Assembly (NCBI RefSeq): GCF_012932965.1
Contig: NZ_JABBXH010000001.1
Coordinates: 310,001-374,000, forward strand
Reading direction: 5' to 3'
From: Thalassotalea algicola
GTDB taxonomy: Bacteria > Pseudomonadota > Gammaproteobacteria > Enterobacterales > Alteromonadaceae
DNA length: 64,000 bases
The translations under genes and the position numbers were made by a program. How positions within the stretch are numbered: the stretch's first letter is position 1; each line of letters starts with the position of its first letter. Below are positions 9,490 to 18,539 of the stretch, in pieces. The notes beneath the pieces were generated by a model. The model did not search any database and was not told the DNA's origin. It saw only the letters and a program-made list of their open reading frames with translations.

Positions 9490-10782
9490 TTACTTCGCTT
9501 GTGCCATGTAATCAAGTGCTAAGTTGGTTAATGCAGCCGTACCTGTTTTAAATGACGACTCATCGGCAAAAAAGTAAGGTGAATGGTTACTCGCGACTTT
9601 ACGAGGGTCTTTATCTCTAGGTGTAGCTCCTAAGAAAACAAATAAACCAGGTACTTCCATCGCGTAAAATGAAAAGTCTTCTGCACCAGTAATTTTTGGC
9701 ATTTCTAAGACATTGTTCTCACCAGCTGTACTTTGTAGCGTAGGCAACATTTGTGCAGTAAGTTTAGGGTTGTTAACAGTTACCGGATAACCTTCAAATA
9801 TTTCAACATCAGCGGTAGCGCCATTGGCTTTTGCAACATGTGTTGCTGTAGTTTTGATTTTTTCAAATATTTGTTGGCGGTTGTCCATATCAAAATTGCG
9901 TATGGTGCCAACCATTTCAACTTTTTCAGGAATAATATTATTACGTACACCACCCGCAATTTTGCCAAACGAGACAATGGCAGGCTCTTTAGTGATGTTG
10001 ATTTGACGGCTAACGATATGGTTCACACCGCTAACCACTTGCGCAGCAGTAGCTATTGGATCAATACCATTCCAAGGAGTTGAACCATGTGTTTGTTCAC
10101 CATGAACAGTAATTTCGAAACGATCAGCACTTGCCATTGCTGCACCGCTTTTGTAGCCAATAACACCTGTCGGCAAGCTAGAGGTGATATGCAAGCCAAA
10201 AGCGACCTCCGGTTGATACTTTTTAAATATACCCTGCTTCAGCATAAGCTCAGCACCGCCTTCTTCCCCGACAGGTGCACCTTCCTCGGCCGGCTGAAAA
10301 ACAAACATGACATTGCCGGCTAGTTCGTTCTTCATTTTAGCGAGTACTTCAGCAGCCCCCATTAACATAGCAACATGCGTATCATGTCCACAGGCATGCA
10401 TTACACCGACGTCAACACCTCGGTAATTCGTTGTTTTTGTTGATTTAAATGGCAAATCTACTTTTTCAGTAACCGGCAAGGCATCCATATCTGCCCGCAA
10501 CATTACGGTTGGCCCAGGTTTTCCACCCTTTAAAAAACCAACAACACCGGTGTAAGCAATGTTTGATTCAACTGCAATGCCTAACGATTTTAAATGCTTT
10601 GACACAAGACCAGCAGTACGAGTTTCACGATTACCCAATTCTGGATTTTGATGAAAATCACGACGCCATTCAATAACTTTGCCTTCAACGCCTTTTAATA
10701 ATTTTTCTGGTGCCTGAGCGCTAGCCTGCGTAGTTGAAAATAATGCAGTGGCAATAGCAAATGACAATAGTGCTTTTTTCAT
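9490..10782 (-). CDS. Exported M20-family amidohydrolase (hippurate hydrolase/N-acyl amino acid amidohydrolase type)
   Basis: 430 residues. Signal peptide 1-22 (MKKALLSFAIATALFSTTQA) implies a periplasmic enzyme. M20D features are complete: MHACGHDTHVAMLMGA (metal His and Asp), PAEEGAPVGEEGGA (catalytic and metal Glu), a dimerisation-type lid domain in the middle and GAEDFSFY near the C-terminus. The family cleaves N-acyl or N-aroyl amino acids and indole-amino acid conjugates using two metal ions. Most characterised bacterial members are cytoplasmic, but exported ones are known. It lies 169 bp downstream of the TonB receptor on the same strand. Substrate unknown. Confidence 0.9.
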   Translation of the reverse strand: MKKALLSFAIATALFSTTQASAQAPEKLLKGVEGKVIEWRRDFHQNPELGNRETRTAGLVSKHLKSLGIAVESNIAYTGVVGFLKGGKPGPTVMLRADMDALPVTEKVDLPFKSTKTTNYRGVDVGVMHACGHDTHVAMLMGAAEVLAKMKNELAGNVMFVFQPAEEGAPVGEEGGAELMLKQGIFKKYQPEVAFGLHITSSLPTGVIGYKSGAAMASADRFEITVHGEQTHGSTPWNGIDPIATAAQVVSGVNHIVSRQINITKEPAIVSFGKIAGGVRNNIIPEKVEMVGTIRNFDMDNRQQIFEKIKTTATHVAKANGATADVEIFEGYPVTVNNPKLTAQMLPTLQSTAGENNVLEMPKITGAEDFSFYAMEVPGLFVFLGATPRDKDPRKVASNHSPYFFADESSFKTGTAALTNLALDYMAQAK

Positions 10783-10951
10783 GTGTTCCCCTCATAACTG
10801 ACTTTATGCAATCTACGTAACTTATCGATTAGATTATTCAGCATGTAACCTGCTGTCTATCTTTTCATCATAAAACTATTACGAAGTTATGTAAATACGC
10901 ATTCACATTTATAAGGTTGATTGCGCCTTATTGGGTAAGTACCGTAGTTTT

Positions 10952-12988
10952 TTACTCATCAAACATGTAATTAATTGAAGCAAAAACAGATCTTGGCTCA
11001 CCAACAAAATAACGATAGTTACCAAAGCCAAAGTCAGCTCGCTCAGCATAATCTTCATCAAGCAGATTTAATACTCTTACATTAACAGACCAGTGTCTAT
11101 TCAACGTAAATGCCGCTCTAAGGTTGAATAAATTATGTCCAGTATATTCAGCAGTATTTTCGGGGTTTAAATAATAATTTCCTAGGTGCAGCCATTCCAA
11201 TTCAACCCTTGTACGCGCTTGGGGTTGCCAGCCCACTTGAACACTTCCCATATGTTGAGGCGCCGTATCAATCTCGTTGCCATTAATATCCTCACGGCTG
11301 ATGAGCAACGATGACTCATACTGGTGATTGGCAAACGTCCCATTAGCATTTACGTAAAAGTCGTTGGGCAGCATGTAATTTAACGTAAACTCAATGCCAA
11401 AGTGTGAAGTTTTACCGTTGCTAATGTTATGGCGATTGGTATCTTGAAAAATGAAGTTTTCTTTCTCCATAGTGTACAAAGTCACGTCATAAAATAATGA
11501 ATTTAAAAGACCTCGCGTTCCTAATTCAATAGACGTCATTTTCTCCGATTGTAAGTCAGTGACTTGTTGTCCTGCTTGCAGTCGGAATAACTCCGTCGCT
11601 TGGGGGGAACGGTAACCATTAGACACTTGCCCATAAATACTCATACTATCAGCAAGTAAAAGCCTGCCGCTTAGCTGATAAGAAAACTCGTCAAAATCAA
11701 CTTTTTGATCAATAGGACGAGTAAAGCGGCAATTGTCTACTGTAGGAGCACATGCATCTCCTGCAGACAAGTGATTATTGTAGTCATATTCCGTCTTGTC
11801 ATAACGTACACCAGCACTTAAGGTTAACGCTTCGCTAGCAAGCCACTGAAGCTGAGTTGATGGCGAAATAACGCTCGCATCTACGGTATAGTCGTAATGC
11901 ATACCAGCAGGTATCGTTGTTGAAAAAGCCTCTCCTTGGAACTCTTCGAGTTCACCTTCAGTAAGATCTGCATCTATCCCAGCAAACCAATTAAAATGCT
12001 CAAACTGTTTTTCAATACTTGCTTTAACCCCTAAACTTTTTTGGGCATTTTTTTCAACTGGTTGCCAAGGCAAATAATGCTGCAAAAATTCCATCTCCGT
12101 CCAGCGAACATATGGGGTCATTTGATAAAGCGTTGTCGGGTTAACTTGATACTTTATTTCACTGTAGGCACGAAACGCCTGACTATCTCTAAAAGCTTCT
12201 GGGTTTGGATTATCTGTTTTCAGCCCTTCATCTTTATAACTTTCAAACCCTTGAATAAACCCTGCAGTTTCTTGGTTAAGGTTCGTTGCAGCAATTACCG
12301 TTTTAGTCGACCACAGGGGGGATTGAAATTGATGAATAAAATTTATTTTTTGTTGTGCATAGCCGCTATTGTCTTTATAGCCACCATCATGCGAACCATT
12401 ACCATAAAGCAAGAAAGCATGTTCTTCATTACTAAACTGGGTACTATAATTCCCCTTGTAATAGTCATTTGGGCCTGTCGAAAATCCAACAGTAGAAAAT
12501 TTCTGGTTAAAGGCATCCGGCGTAATAACATTAATCACACCATGCACTGCGTTAGAGCCATATAGTGTGCTATTTGGTCCTTTAAGCACTTCAATTCTGC
12601 TGGCTTGTTCGGTATTGGCATCAAATAGCTGATTGGTATTACAAAAACCTGGGGCTCTCAGCGAAACACCATCTTGTGCGATAAAAAACGCTCCGCACCC
12701 GCCTGCTCCGGTCAAAACAGGAGAACGAATTGCCGTTAAGTGTTCTTGCCCATTGCCACGACTAATCCATCCACCCGAAACACGGCTTAGTGCTTGATTG
12801 ATATGTTCATGCTGAATTAAGTCAAGCGCTTCGGTATCAACAACAGATAAATTGCTTTCAACATCAATCAAGTGATGTTCGCCTGCCGTTGCCGTAACGG
12901 TTATTTGTTCCATTCGCTCAATAAGCTCTTGTGCTTTGGTCTCAACAGAAAACAACAGAGCTAACGCTACTAAACGATTTAATTTCAA
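10952..12988 (-). CDS. TonB-dependent outer-membrane receptor
   Basis: 678 residues. A short signal peptide (1-19, ending ETKAQ) is followed by a TonB-box-like MEQITVTAT. The plug domain (~30-155) contains RIEVLKGPNSTLYGSNAVHGVINVITP and a cysteine pair in GAGGCGAFF and GFCNTNQLF that probably forms a disulfide. The rest is a 22-strand barrel, ending with the NVRVLNLLDEDYAERADFG-type signature. The last residues are YMFDE, two beyond the usual terminal aromatic. It heads the minus-strand cluster and would bring the cluster's substrate across the outer membrane. No Fur-box-like site was recognised upstream, so a siderophore role is not favoured. Confidence 0.92.
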   Translation of the reverse strand: MKLNRLVALALLFSVETKAQELIERMEQITVTATAGEHHLIDVESNLSVVDTEALDLIQHEHINQALSRVSGGWISRGNGQEHLTAIRSPVLTGAGGCGAFFIAQDGVSLRAPGFCNTNQLFDANTEQASRIEVLKGPNSTLYGSNAVHGVINVITPDAFNQKFSTVGFSTGPNDYYKGNYSTQFSNEEHAFLLYGNGSHDGGYKDNSGYAQQKINFIHQFQSPLWSTKTVIAATNLNQETAGFIQGFESYKDEGLKTDNPNPEAFRDSQAFRAYSEIKYQVNPTTLYQMTPYVRWTEMEFLQHYLPWQPVEKNAQKSLGVKASIEKQFEHFNWFAGIDADLTEGELEEFQGEAFSTTIPAGMHYDYTVDASVISPSTQLQWLASEALTLSAGVRYDKTEYDYNNHLSAGDACAPTVDNCRFTRPIDQKVDFDEFSYQLSGRLLLADSMSIYGQVSNGYRSPQATELFRLQAGQQVTDLQSEKMTSIELGTRGLLNSLFYDVTLYTMEKENFIFQDTNRHNISNGKTSHFGIEFTLNYMLPNDFYVNANGTFANHQYESSLLISREDINGNEIDTAPQHMGSVQVGWQPQARTRVELEWLHLGNYYLNPENTAEYTGHNLFNLRAAFTLNRHWSVNVRVLNLLDEDYAERADFGFGNYRYFVGEPRSVFASINYMFDE

Positions 12989-13276
12989 AAATTACTCCCT
13001 AAACCTACTTATTATTAGCATTTGTTATGTTCCATAAAATTAACTGAACAATGCTAGCTTAAATACCCATTTACGTTATTCGCAATCTAGTAAAAAAAAC
13101 GACATATCAAGCGACTCTTTAGATATAGCTGCCAACATGCTTTATCTAGCAAGCAGCCTGTGAAGTTACGCTAATCACTGTAGCTCCTTAAATTGGCTTC
13201 AAGTTAATTTATCATCAAAACACACAAACTACCTGATTGTGCTATATTTTTTATATTCAATGTTAACCAAAGCAGT

Positions 13277-15595
13277 GTGATTTTTGAGAGCAATAACTTC
13301 CTTATATTGTACTGCGATAATGCGTATATCTATTTGGGTTCACCTAGCATGACGCTGTATGAAACGATTAATATCATTGGGATTACTGCCTACTCATTAG
13401 TCGCCATATTTTTTCTTTGGTTAACTCAAGTACCCAATTCTGGCACTCGTGCCAAATTTTGGTTTATCGCTGTTTTATTTATGTTAGTTGGCAGAGTAAA
13501 CCTTCATTTTATGCCACAGTATATAGCGCAAGACCATATACAAGCTATTTACGCTTTCTCTCTGACTTTTGAAAAAATTTTCCTAATTATTGGGTTAATG
13601 CAATTTGTAGAAGGCAACAAAAAAAAATCTATTAACCCCAACTTTTTAAGGTTTGGAATATCGATACTGCTTAGTTTATTGATACTTTTTTACTTTTTAG
13701 GCGCACAAACGTTAACATTGTCATGGTTTTCAACGACACAAGCCATTTTTTTATTAATCGTCGCTTACACGTTGAAACACAATACTTTTAACAAAGATAT
13801 TCAGTATAAATCTTTGTTAATAGTTATTCTCTACCTTTATGCCGTGCATTGGTTAACATTCCCAATCGCCGTTAATTTCCCAACTTGGTTGAATTTCGGT
13901 TACTTATTTGGCAATGCCCTTAACCTCATTGTTTACTTATCTTTTGCCTACATGGTCGTCAATCGTTTTCAAAACAGGATGATTCAAGCAGAACAATCTG
14001 CCCTTAGTTTAGTTAAAGAAGCAAACCAAGCTAGCAAAGCTAAAAGTGATTTTTTGGCAAATATGAGCCATGAAATTAGAACACCGATGAATGGTGTAAT
14101 CAGCATGTTGGAGCTATTGCATCACGATAACCTAAGTTCTGAGCAACATAATCGCGTTTCTATTGCGCTGGCGTCGGGTAATAACTTGCTCCAAGTTATC
14201 AATGATATTTTGGACTTTTCTAAAATCGAAGCAGGCAAGCTAAGTCTTGAGTATATCGATTTTAATATTATAGAAATGTTAGAAGAAGTGGTTGATATTG
14301 TAAAAGCATCCGCTCACAGCAAGGGGCTAGAATTAATATTAGATGTCGCTGACGTATCAATTGTCATGGTAAATTCTGATCCTTTACGCATTAAACAAAT
14401 CCTGCTTAATTTGATCAGCAACGCAATAAAATTTACTGAACAAGGCGAAATATTAATTAAAGCAAACATTAATGAAAAACACGATAAACCTTTGTTCAAC
14501 TGCGCAATCATAGATTCAGGTGTTGGTATTGAAGATGATAAACGCGACAAAATCTTTCAGTCGTTTCAACAAGAAGATACTTCTACAACTAGAAATTATG
14601 GTGGTACGGGCTTAGGCCTTTCGATTTCGAAACACCTGTGCCAACTATTAAATGGTAAAATTTCAGTTAGTAGCCAAAAAGGTGTAGGCAGCTGTTTTAC
14701 TATTGCCCTGCCTCTTAACCGCTGCTCTGACACCACAAAACAACCTAGCCAACCAGACTTATCAAACCTGCGTGCTTTGATCGTTGATAGTTCCAACACT
14801 CATTTGACGGTCATTACTAAGTTACTAACTATGTGGGGGATATCAGTAGAAACTGCAATTACAGCGGAGCAAGCATTGTCGTTATGTAAACAGCCTCTAG
14901 CATTTAACTTCATACTTTTAGGTGATCATTTAAATGGTATTCACGCTGAATCATTAAATGAACAAGTTAAACAACTACCTAACTGCCAATCTCTGAAAAT
15001 CATTCAGCTATTATCTACCACTGACGACAATAAAGTGCATGCATTGTTAAGTGACAATGTTGATTTTGTATTAACCAAGCCAATGTATTCCTCACAATTA
15101 TTAAAAGCAATAACAGGGTTTAACAAGCCGTTTAGTGAGGCGCCGAATAATAAGCAAAAAATACAAACAAGAGAAAACAAAGACCTTCCAGATTGGCCTA
15201 ACAATACCCAAATACTATTAGTTGAAGATAACCGTATTAACCAGGTGGTTGCTACGCAATTACTAGCTCACTTTAATTTAACTTGCGACATCGCCAGTCA
15301 CGGTGCCGAAGCTCTTGCTATGCTGTATGCATCATTGAAAAACAATCGACCGTATCAATTAATATTAATGGATTGTCAAATGCCAGTAATGGATGGCTAT
15401 GTTACCACCGAAAATATTCGAAAAGGCAAAGGGGGAGATGCCTATAAAGCAACACCCATTATAGCGATGACTGCACATGCGATGGCTGGAGATAAAGAGA
15501 AATGCTTAGCGATTGGTATGAATGATTACATGACAAAACCACTTGCCAAAGACATAATTTTAGAAAAGCTAATAAAATGGCTCAACATTACATAA
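13277..15595 (+). CDS. Hybrid sensor histidine kinase with seven-helix membrane input and two receiver domains
   Basis: 772 residues from a GTG at 13277; an ATG at 13349 (MTLYETINIIG) is an equally plausible start and would put a membrane helix first. Order: about seven membrane helices (to ~residue 240), HisKA with the H-box FLANMSHEIRTPMNG, HATPase_c with the N, G1 (DSGVGI) and G2 (GGTGLGLSI) boxes, then two receiver domains. The first (~495-615) has lost the phospho-acceptor (ILLGDHLNG where ILLD is expected). The second (~645-770) is intact, with LLVEDNRINQ, LILMDCQMPVMDG and the Thr and Lys positions. There is no Hpt domain, so a separate phosphotransfer protein is expected. The signal is unknown. 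Confidence 0.9.
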   Translation: MIFESNNFLILYCDNAYIYLGSPSMTLYETINIIGITAYSLVAIFFLWLTQVPNSGTRAKFWFIAVLFMLVGRVNLHFMPQYIAQDHIQAIYAFSLTFEKIFLIIGLMQFVEGNKKKSINPNFLRFGISILLSLLILFYFLGAQTLTLSWFSTTQAIFLLIVAYTLKHNTFNKDIQYKSLLIVILYLYAVHWLTFPIAVNFPTWLNFGYLFGNALNLIVYLSFAYMVVNRFQNRMIQAEQSALSLVKEANQASKAKSDFLANMSHEIRTPMNGVISMLELLHHDNLSSEQHNRVSIALASGNNLLQVINDILDFSKIEAGKLSLEYIDFNIIEMLEEVVDIVKASAHSKGLELILDVADVSIVMVNSDPLRIKQILLNLISNAIKFTEQGEILIKANINEKHDKPLFNCAIIDSGVGIEDDKRDKIFQSFQQEDTSTTRNYGGTGLGLSISKHLCQLLNGKISVSSQKGVGSCFTIALPLNRCSDTTKQPSQPDLSNLRALIVDSSNTHLTVITKLLTMWGISVETAITAEQALSLCKQPLAFNFILLGDHLNGIHAESLNEQVKQLPNCQSLKIIQLLSTTDDNKVHALLSDNVDFVLTKPMYSSQLLKAITGFNKPFSEAPNNKQKIQTRENKDLPDWPNNTQILLVEDNRINQVVATQLLAHFNLTCDIASHGAEALAMLYASLKNNRPYQLILMDCQMPVMDGYVTTENIRKGKGGDAYKATPIIAMTAHAMAGDKEKCLAIGMNDYMTKPLAKDIILEKLIKWLNIT

Positions 15596-15627
15596 CAGTT
15601 GATGTTGATAACTCAATAAAAAAGTAA

Positions 15628-16545
15628 TTATTTCACTATTTTTCGATAGCTCAATAGTAATAAGGACAGCGCAAATAGAACTAAAGTTTGCGGCTCTGGT
15701 ATATCATTGGGGTCGGTACTACCGCTCGCTTCGCTTGCAGTAACAATTGTTACTGCGTTTGGGCCATCTAGTACAGAATAATCATTGATAGCTTTCCATT
15801 TTGACGCATCTAATAGACTCTTATCAAAGTAAGTATGTGATGAAACCCCCCAGTTACTTAGCTTCGCTGAAGTTAACCCTTCATTGATTGGAAAATCTTC
15901 ACTGTCTGTTGGAATGACCACGCTCTCACTATCGCCTGTTAATCTCGCACCACCAATTTCATCTTTTAAAAATGAATTGTTATCATTTATCCAACCATTT
16001 CCTGGCGAAATTTGATGCCCATCTGCTAACGCAACTATACCAAGCCCAGTTCCTGACGCTGCCCAGTTAACCGCATTAATCAAGAAAGCCATCGCATCCA
16101 TATTATTAGAACGAGTCATATGCCAATCCGCATCTTGGCCACTAACAAATGTACGAGAACCTCGAGCACTTTCAATTGCTGCTTTGTTATTTAATATATT
16201 GTCGGCATAGATGTCTAACCCAAAAAATCCGTTACTGCCAGAGCAACTATGCAAAGAAGCCCCATAGCATGTGCTACCGATGACTAACGCATCATATGTT
16301 GTCAAATCTGGAGCGGCTGCACCATTTGCCCAAAAATCGATATTCCAACTATTTGAACCATCTAATAAAGGGTCATAATTCGCAGCATCATTTGCGCCGC
16401 CGGCAGCCATAGTTGCAATGTAGTCGTTGTAATTTGTATTACCTGATAACCACAACACGTCGATAATTCCAGCTTTCGATGAAAATGTTGTCAGTAATAA
16501 CGTTACGAGTATAAATTTAGATATTAATTTCACTTTATTCTCCAT
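15628..16545 (-). CDS. PEP-CTERM sorting domain protein
   Basis: 305 residues. An N-terminal signal peptide (to about residue 25, ending FSSKAG) is paired with a C-terminal PEP-CTERM signal: IPEPQTLVLFALSLLLLSYRK (PEP, hydrophobic helix, basic tail). Such proteins are cut and processed by an exosortase, usually in bacteria making exopolysaccharide. The body is a Ser/Asn/Gly-rich domain with DALVIGSTCYG and SGQDADWH that resembles no enzyme I can name. No exosortase or EPS genes are in this window. It ends 32 bp from the convergent hybrid kinase gene. The sorting signal is clear; the function is unknown. Confidence 0.85.
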   Translation of the reverse strand: MENKVKLISKFILVTLLLTTFSSKAGIIDVLWLSGNTNYNDYIATMAAGGANDAANYDPLLDGSNSWNIDFWANGAAAPDLTTYDALVIGSTCYGASLHSCSGSNGFFGLDIYADNILNNKAAIESARGSRTFVSGQDADWHMTRSNNMDAMAFLINAVNWAASGTGLGIVALADGHQISPGNGWINDNNSFLKDEIGGARLTGDSESVVIPTDSEDFPINEGLTSAKLSNWGVSSHTYFDKSLLDASKWKAINDYSVLDGPNAVTIVTASEASGSTDPNDIPEPQTLVLFALSLLLLSYRKIVK

Positions 16546-16805
16546 AATTTTCGTGATTAATTTTTATACACTTAAGCGAAATTTAAACCGAAAAAAAAAT
16601 TGGTTAAATTTCAAACAGTAAAATTTCATGTAAATTTTTGCTGTAAAGTATTTGGACAATTAATTGAGTTGCATTGATTTATCTTTACACGTAAACATAA
16701 TATTCAATGAGTATTTAAGCAGTTTTAATATTGGTTGCACTTAATTAGCATTAGCTCAGATCACTATAATAAATTAACAAATTCTGTGAATAGAACTTTT
16801 GTGGG

Positions 16806-16833
16806 AAAATTAAGGTGGAGACAAAGTCCACCT
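16806..16833 (-). terminator. Probable terminator after the acyl-CoA ligase gene
   Basis: The arms AGGTGGA and TCCACCT (7 bp, 7-nt loop) are followed on the minus strand by TAATTTT. It lies ~46 bp past the ligase stop. The remaining 16546-16805 stretch is AT-rich and must hold the PEP-CTERM gene promoter; I see no other element in it. Confidence 0.55.
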
Positions 16834-16878
16834 AATGGGCTAACCAGAAAATACAACTATTATCTATATTTTAGGTAA

Positions 16879-18441
16879 TTAATTGCGAAGTTCCCTTCTA
16901 AGTATTTTACCAACAGTAGATTTGGGTAATTCTTTTAGAAACACAACCTTCTTAGGCACTTTATAGCCAGTCAAAACCTCTCGACAATAGCTAGTCACTT
17001 GTTCCGGTGTAATTTCACTCGCCAAAGTGACATAAGCGCAAACTTTTTCTCCAGAATGTTCATCAGGCTCGCCAATTACTGCCGCCTCCAAAATTGCAGG
17101 ATGTGTACTTAGCACATCTTCGATTTCGTTTGGATATACATTAAAACCAGAGACAATAATTAGGTCCTTTAAGCGATCGACGATTTTAATCGCACCTGAC
17201 GGCAACCTAATACCAACATCACCCGTTTTGAAAAAACCGTTAACTAACACTTTGTCTGTTTCTTCTGGCAAATTCCAATAGCCTCGCATGACTTGTGGGC
17301 CTTTAGCCACTATTTCACCTTCTTCAGTCGCTTGGTTATTCTCATCCCACAGCTCAATAGTGGTTTGACAAAGCGGTTTACCAACAGAGCCAATTTCTTC
17401 TTCACCAGGCTTATTTAGGCACAACACAGGCGATGTTTCAGACAAGCCATAACCTTCGCTAATTGAGCAACCAGTCACCTCTTTCCAAACAGAGACTGCA
17501 GAGCTAGTTAATGCAGTACCGCCAGAAATAGTTAGCTTAAATGCAGAAAAATCTAACTGTTTGAATTCCTCATGTTGACATAGACCAACAAATAAGGTGT
17601 TAATGCCAGAAAAGCCAGTAAACCTAAATGGCTTTATGGCATTTACAAAGGCATCTAAATCACGTGGGTTTGGAATAAGCACGTTCAAGTTACCGCGAGA
17701 GAAAAATAACACCATATTGACGGTAAAAGCGTAGATATGATAAAGCGGTAGCGGACAAACAAATATCTCTTCGCCTTCCAAACAATTTCCTTCAAGACGC
17801 TCAGCAGACTGTTCTGCATTGGCAATTAAGTTTTTGTGACTTAAACATGCCCCTTTTGAAACACCAGTTGTGCCACCAGTATATTGCAACACACTATCGT
17901 CATCACTCGATACCGCTTGACGAGATGCCAATTCTTGATTCGCGAAGTTTGACAGTATTTGATTAAAACTCACGTAACCGCTAGAAGCGTCAGATAAATC
18001 ATTAGTTAATAGATCTGTAGCTTTAGTCGATATGACCGTTTCAATATCAGTTTGTGCTTTAATCTCTTCTAATTTAGACAGCAAATCATCAAGAATAATA
18101 ATTGCTTTGGCACCAGAATCTTTAAACTGATGAGCCATCTCCCTTGGTGTATACAATGGATTAGTGTTAACAATGACTAGCCCTGCTCGCAATGCGCCGT
18201 ATACCGCAATCGGATATTGAATTAAGTTAGGTAATTGCACGACAACTCTGTCGCCTTGAGATAGATTAGGTAGTTGCTGAAAGTACGCAGCTAACGCTCG
18301 AGATTTCGCGTCTATTTCTGCGAAAGATAGTGTTTGCCCTAAACATGAAAATGCAGGTTTTTCAGCATATTTCTCGAGTGTATTTTCAATGAAATCTGCT
18401 AGATTTCCCGCGGGTAAATGAAGTGCAGTTTGATTTGTCAT
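16879..18441 (-). CDS. fadD: Long-chain fatty acid--CoA ligase (AMP-forming)
   Basis: 520 residues of the ANL adenylating family. Seen in order: the P-loop LQYTGGTTGVSKGA (~residue 190), EGYGLSETSPV (~330), FKTGDVG (~405), DRLKDLIIVSGFNVYP (~425, the fatty acyl-CoA synthetase signature) and the catalytic lysine near the end (STVGKILRREL). It activates fatty acids to acyl-CoA at the inner membrane face for beta-oxidation or lipid synthesis. It is somewhat shorter than E. coli FadD (561), and other beta-oxidation genes are not adjacent, so a paralogue with another chain-length preference is possible. The gene lies 98 bp after the SLC13-type permease on the same strand. Confidence 0.85.
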   Translation of the reverse strand: MTNQTALHLPAGNLADFIENTLEKYAEKPAFSCLGQTLSFAEIDAKSRALAAYFQQLPNLSQGDRVVVQLPNLIQYPIAVYGALRAGLVIVNTNPLYTPREMAHQFKDSGAKAIIILDDLLSKLEEIKAQTDIETVISTKATDLLTNDLSDASSGYVSFNQILSNFANQELASRQAVSSDDDSVLQYTGGTTGVSKGACLSHKNLIANAEQSAERLEGNCLEGEEIFVCPLPLYHIYAFTVNMVLFFSRGNLNVLIPNPRDLDAFVNAIKPFRFTGFSGINTLFVGLCQHEEFKQLDFSAFKLTISGGTALTSSAVSVWKEVTGCSISEGYGLSETSPVLCLNKPGEEEIGSVGKPLCQTTIELWDENNQATEEGEIVAKGPQVMRGYWNLPEETDKVLVNGFFKTGDVGIRLPSGAIKIVDRLKDLIIVSGFNVYPNEIEDVLSTHPAILEAAVIGEPDEHSGEKVCAYVTLASEITPEQVTSYCREVLTGYKVPKKVVFLKELPKSTVGKILRRELRN

Positions 18442-18539
18442 TTTAGTTATCCTGCAATTAAATTAACGAGTAAATAGTTAAAGTTACAACTAACAATATA
18501 GTCTTAATTGTTTTTATTAAAGTTATAAATATATTGTTC

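Noticed and set aside
9751-10323. Several plus-strand open frames opposite the M20 gene
   Set aside because: Shadows of a conserved enzyme; cysteine-rich, unlikely composition and no upstream signals.
12041-12565. Plus-strand 174-codon open frame opposite the TonB receptor
   Set aside because: No ribosome-binding site or recognisable domain; it is the complement of a clearly coding receptor gene.
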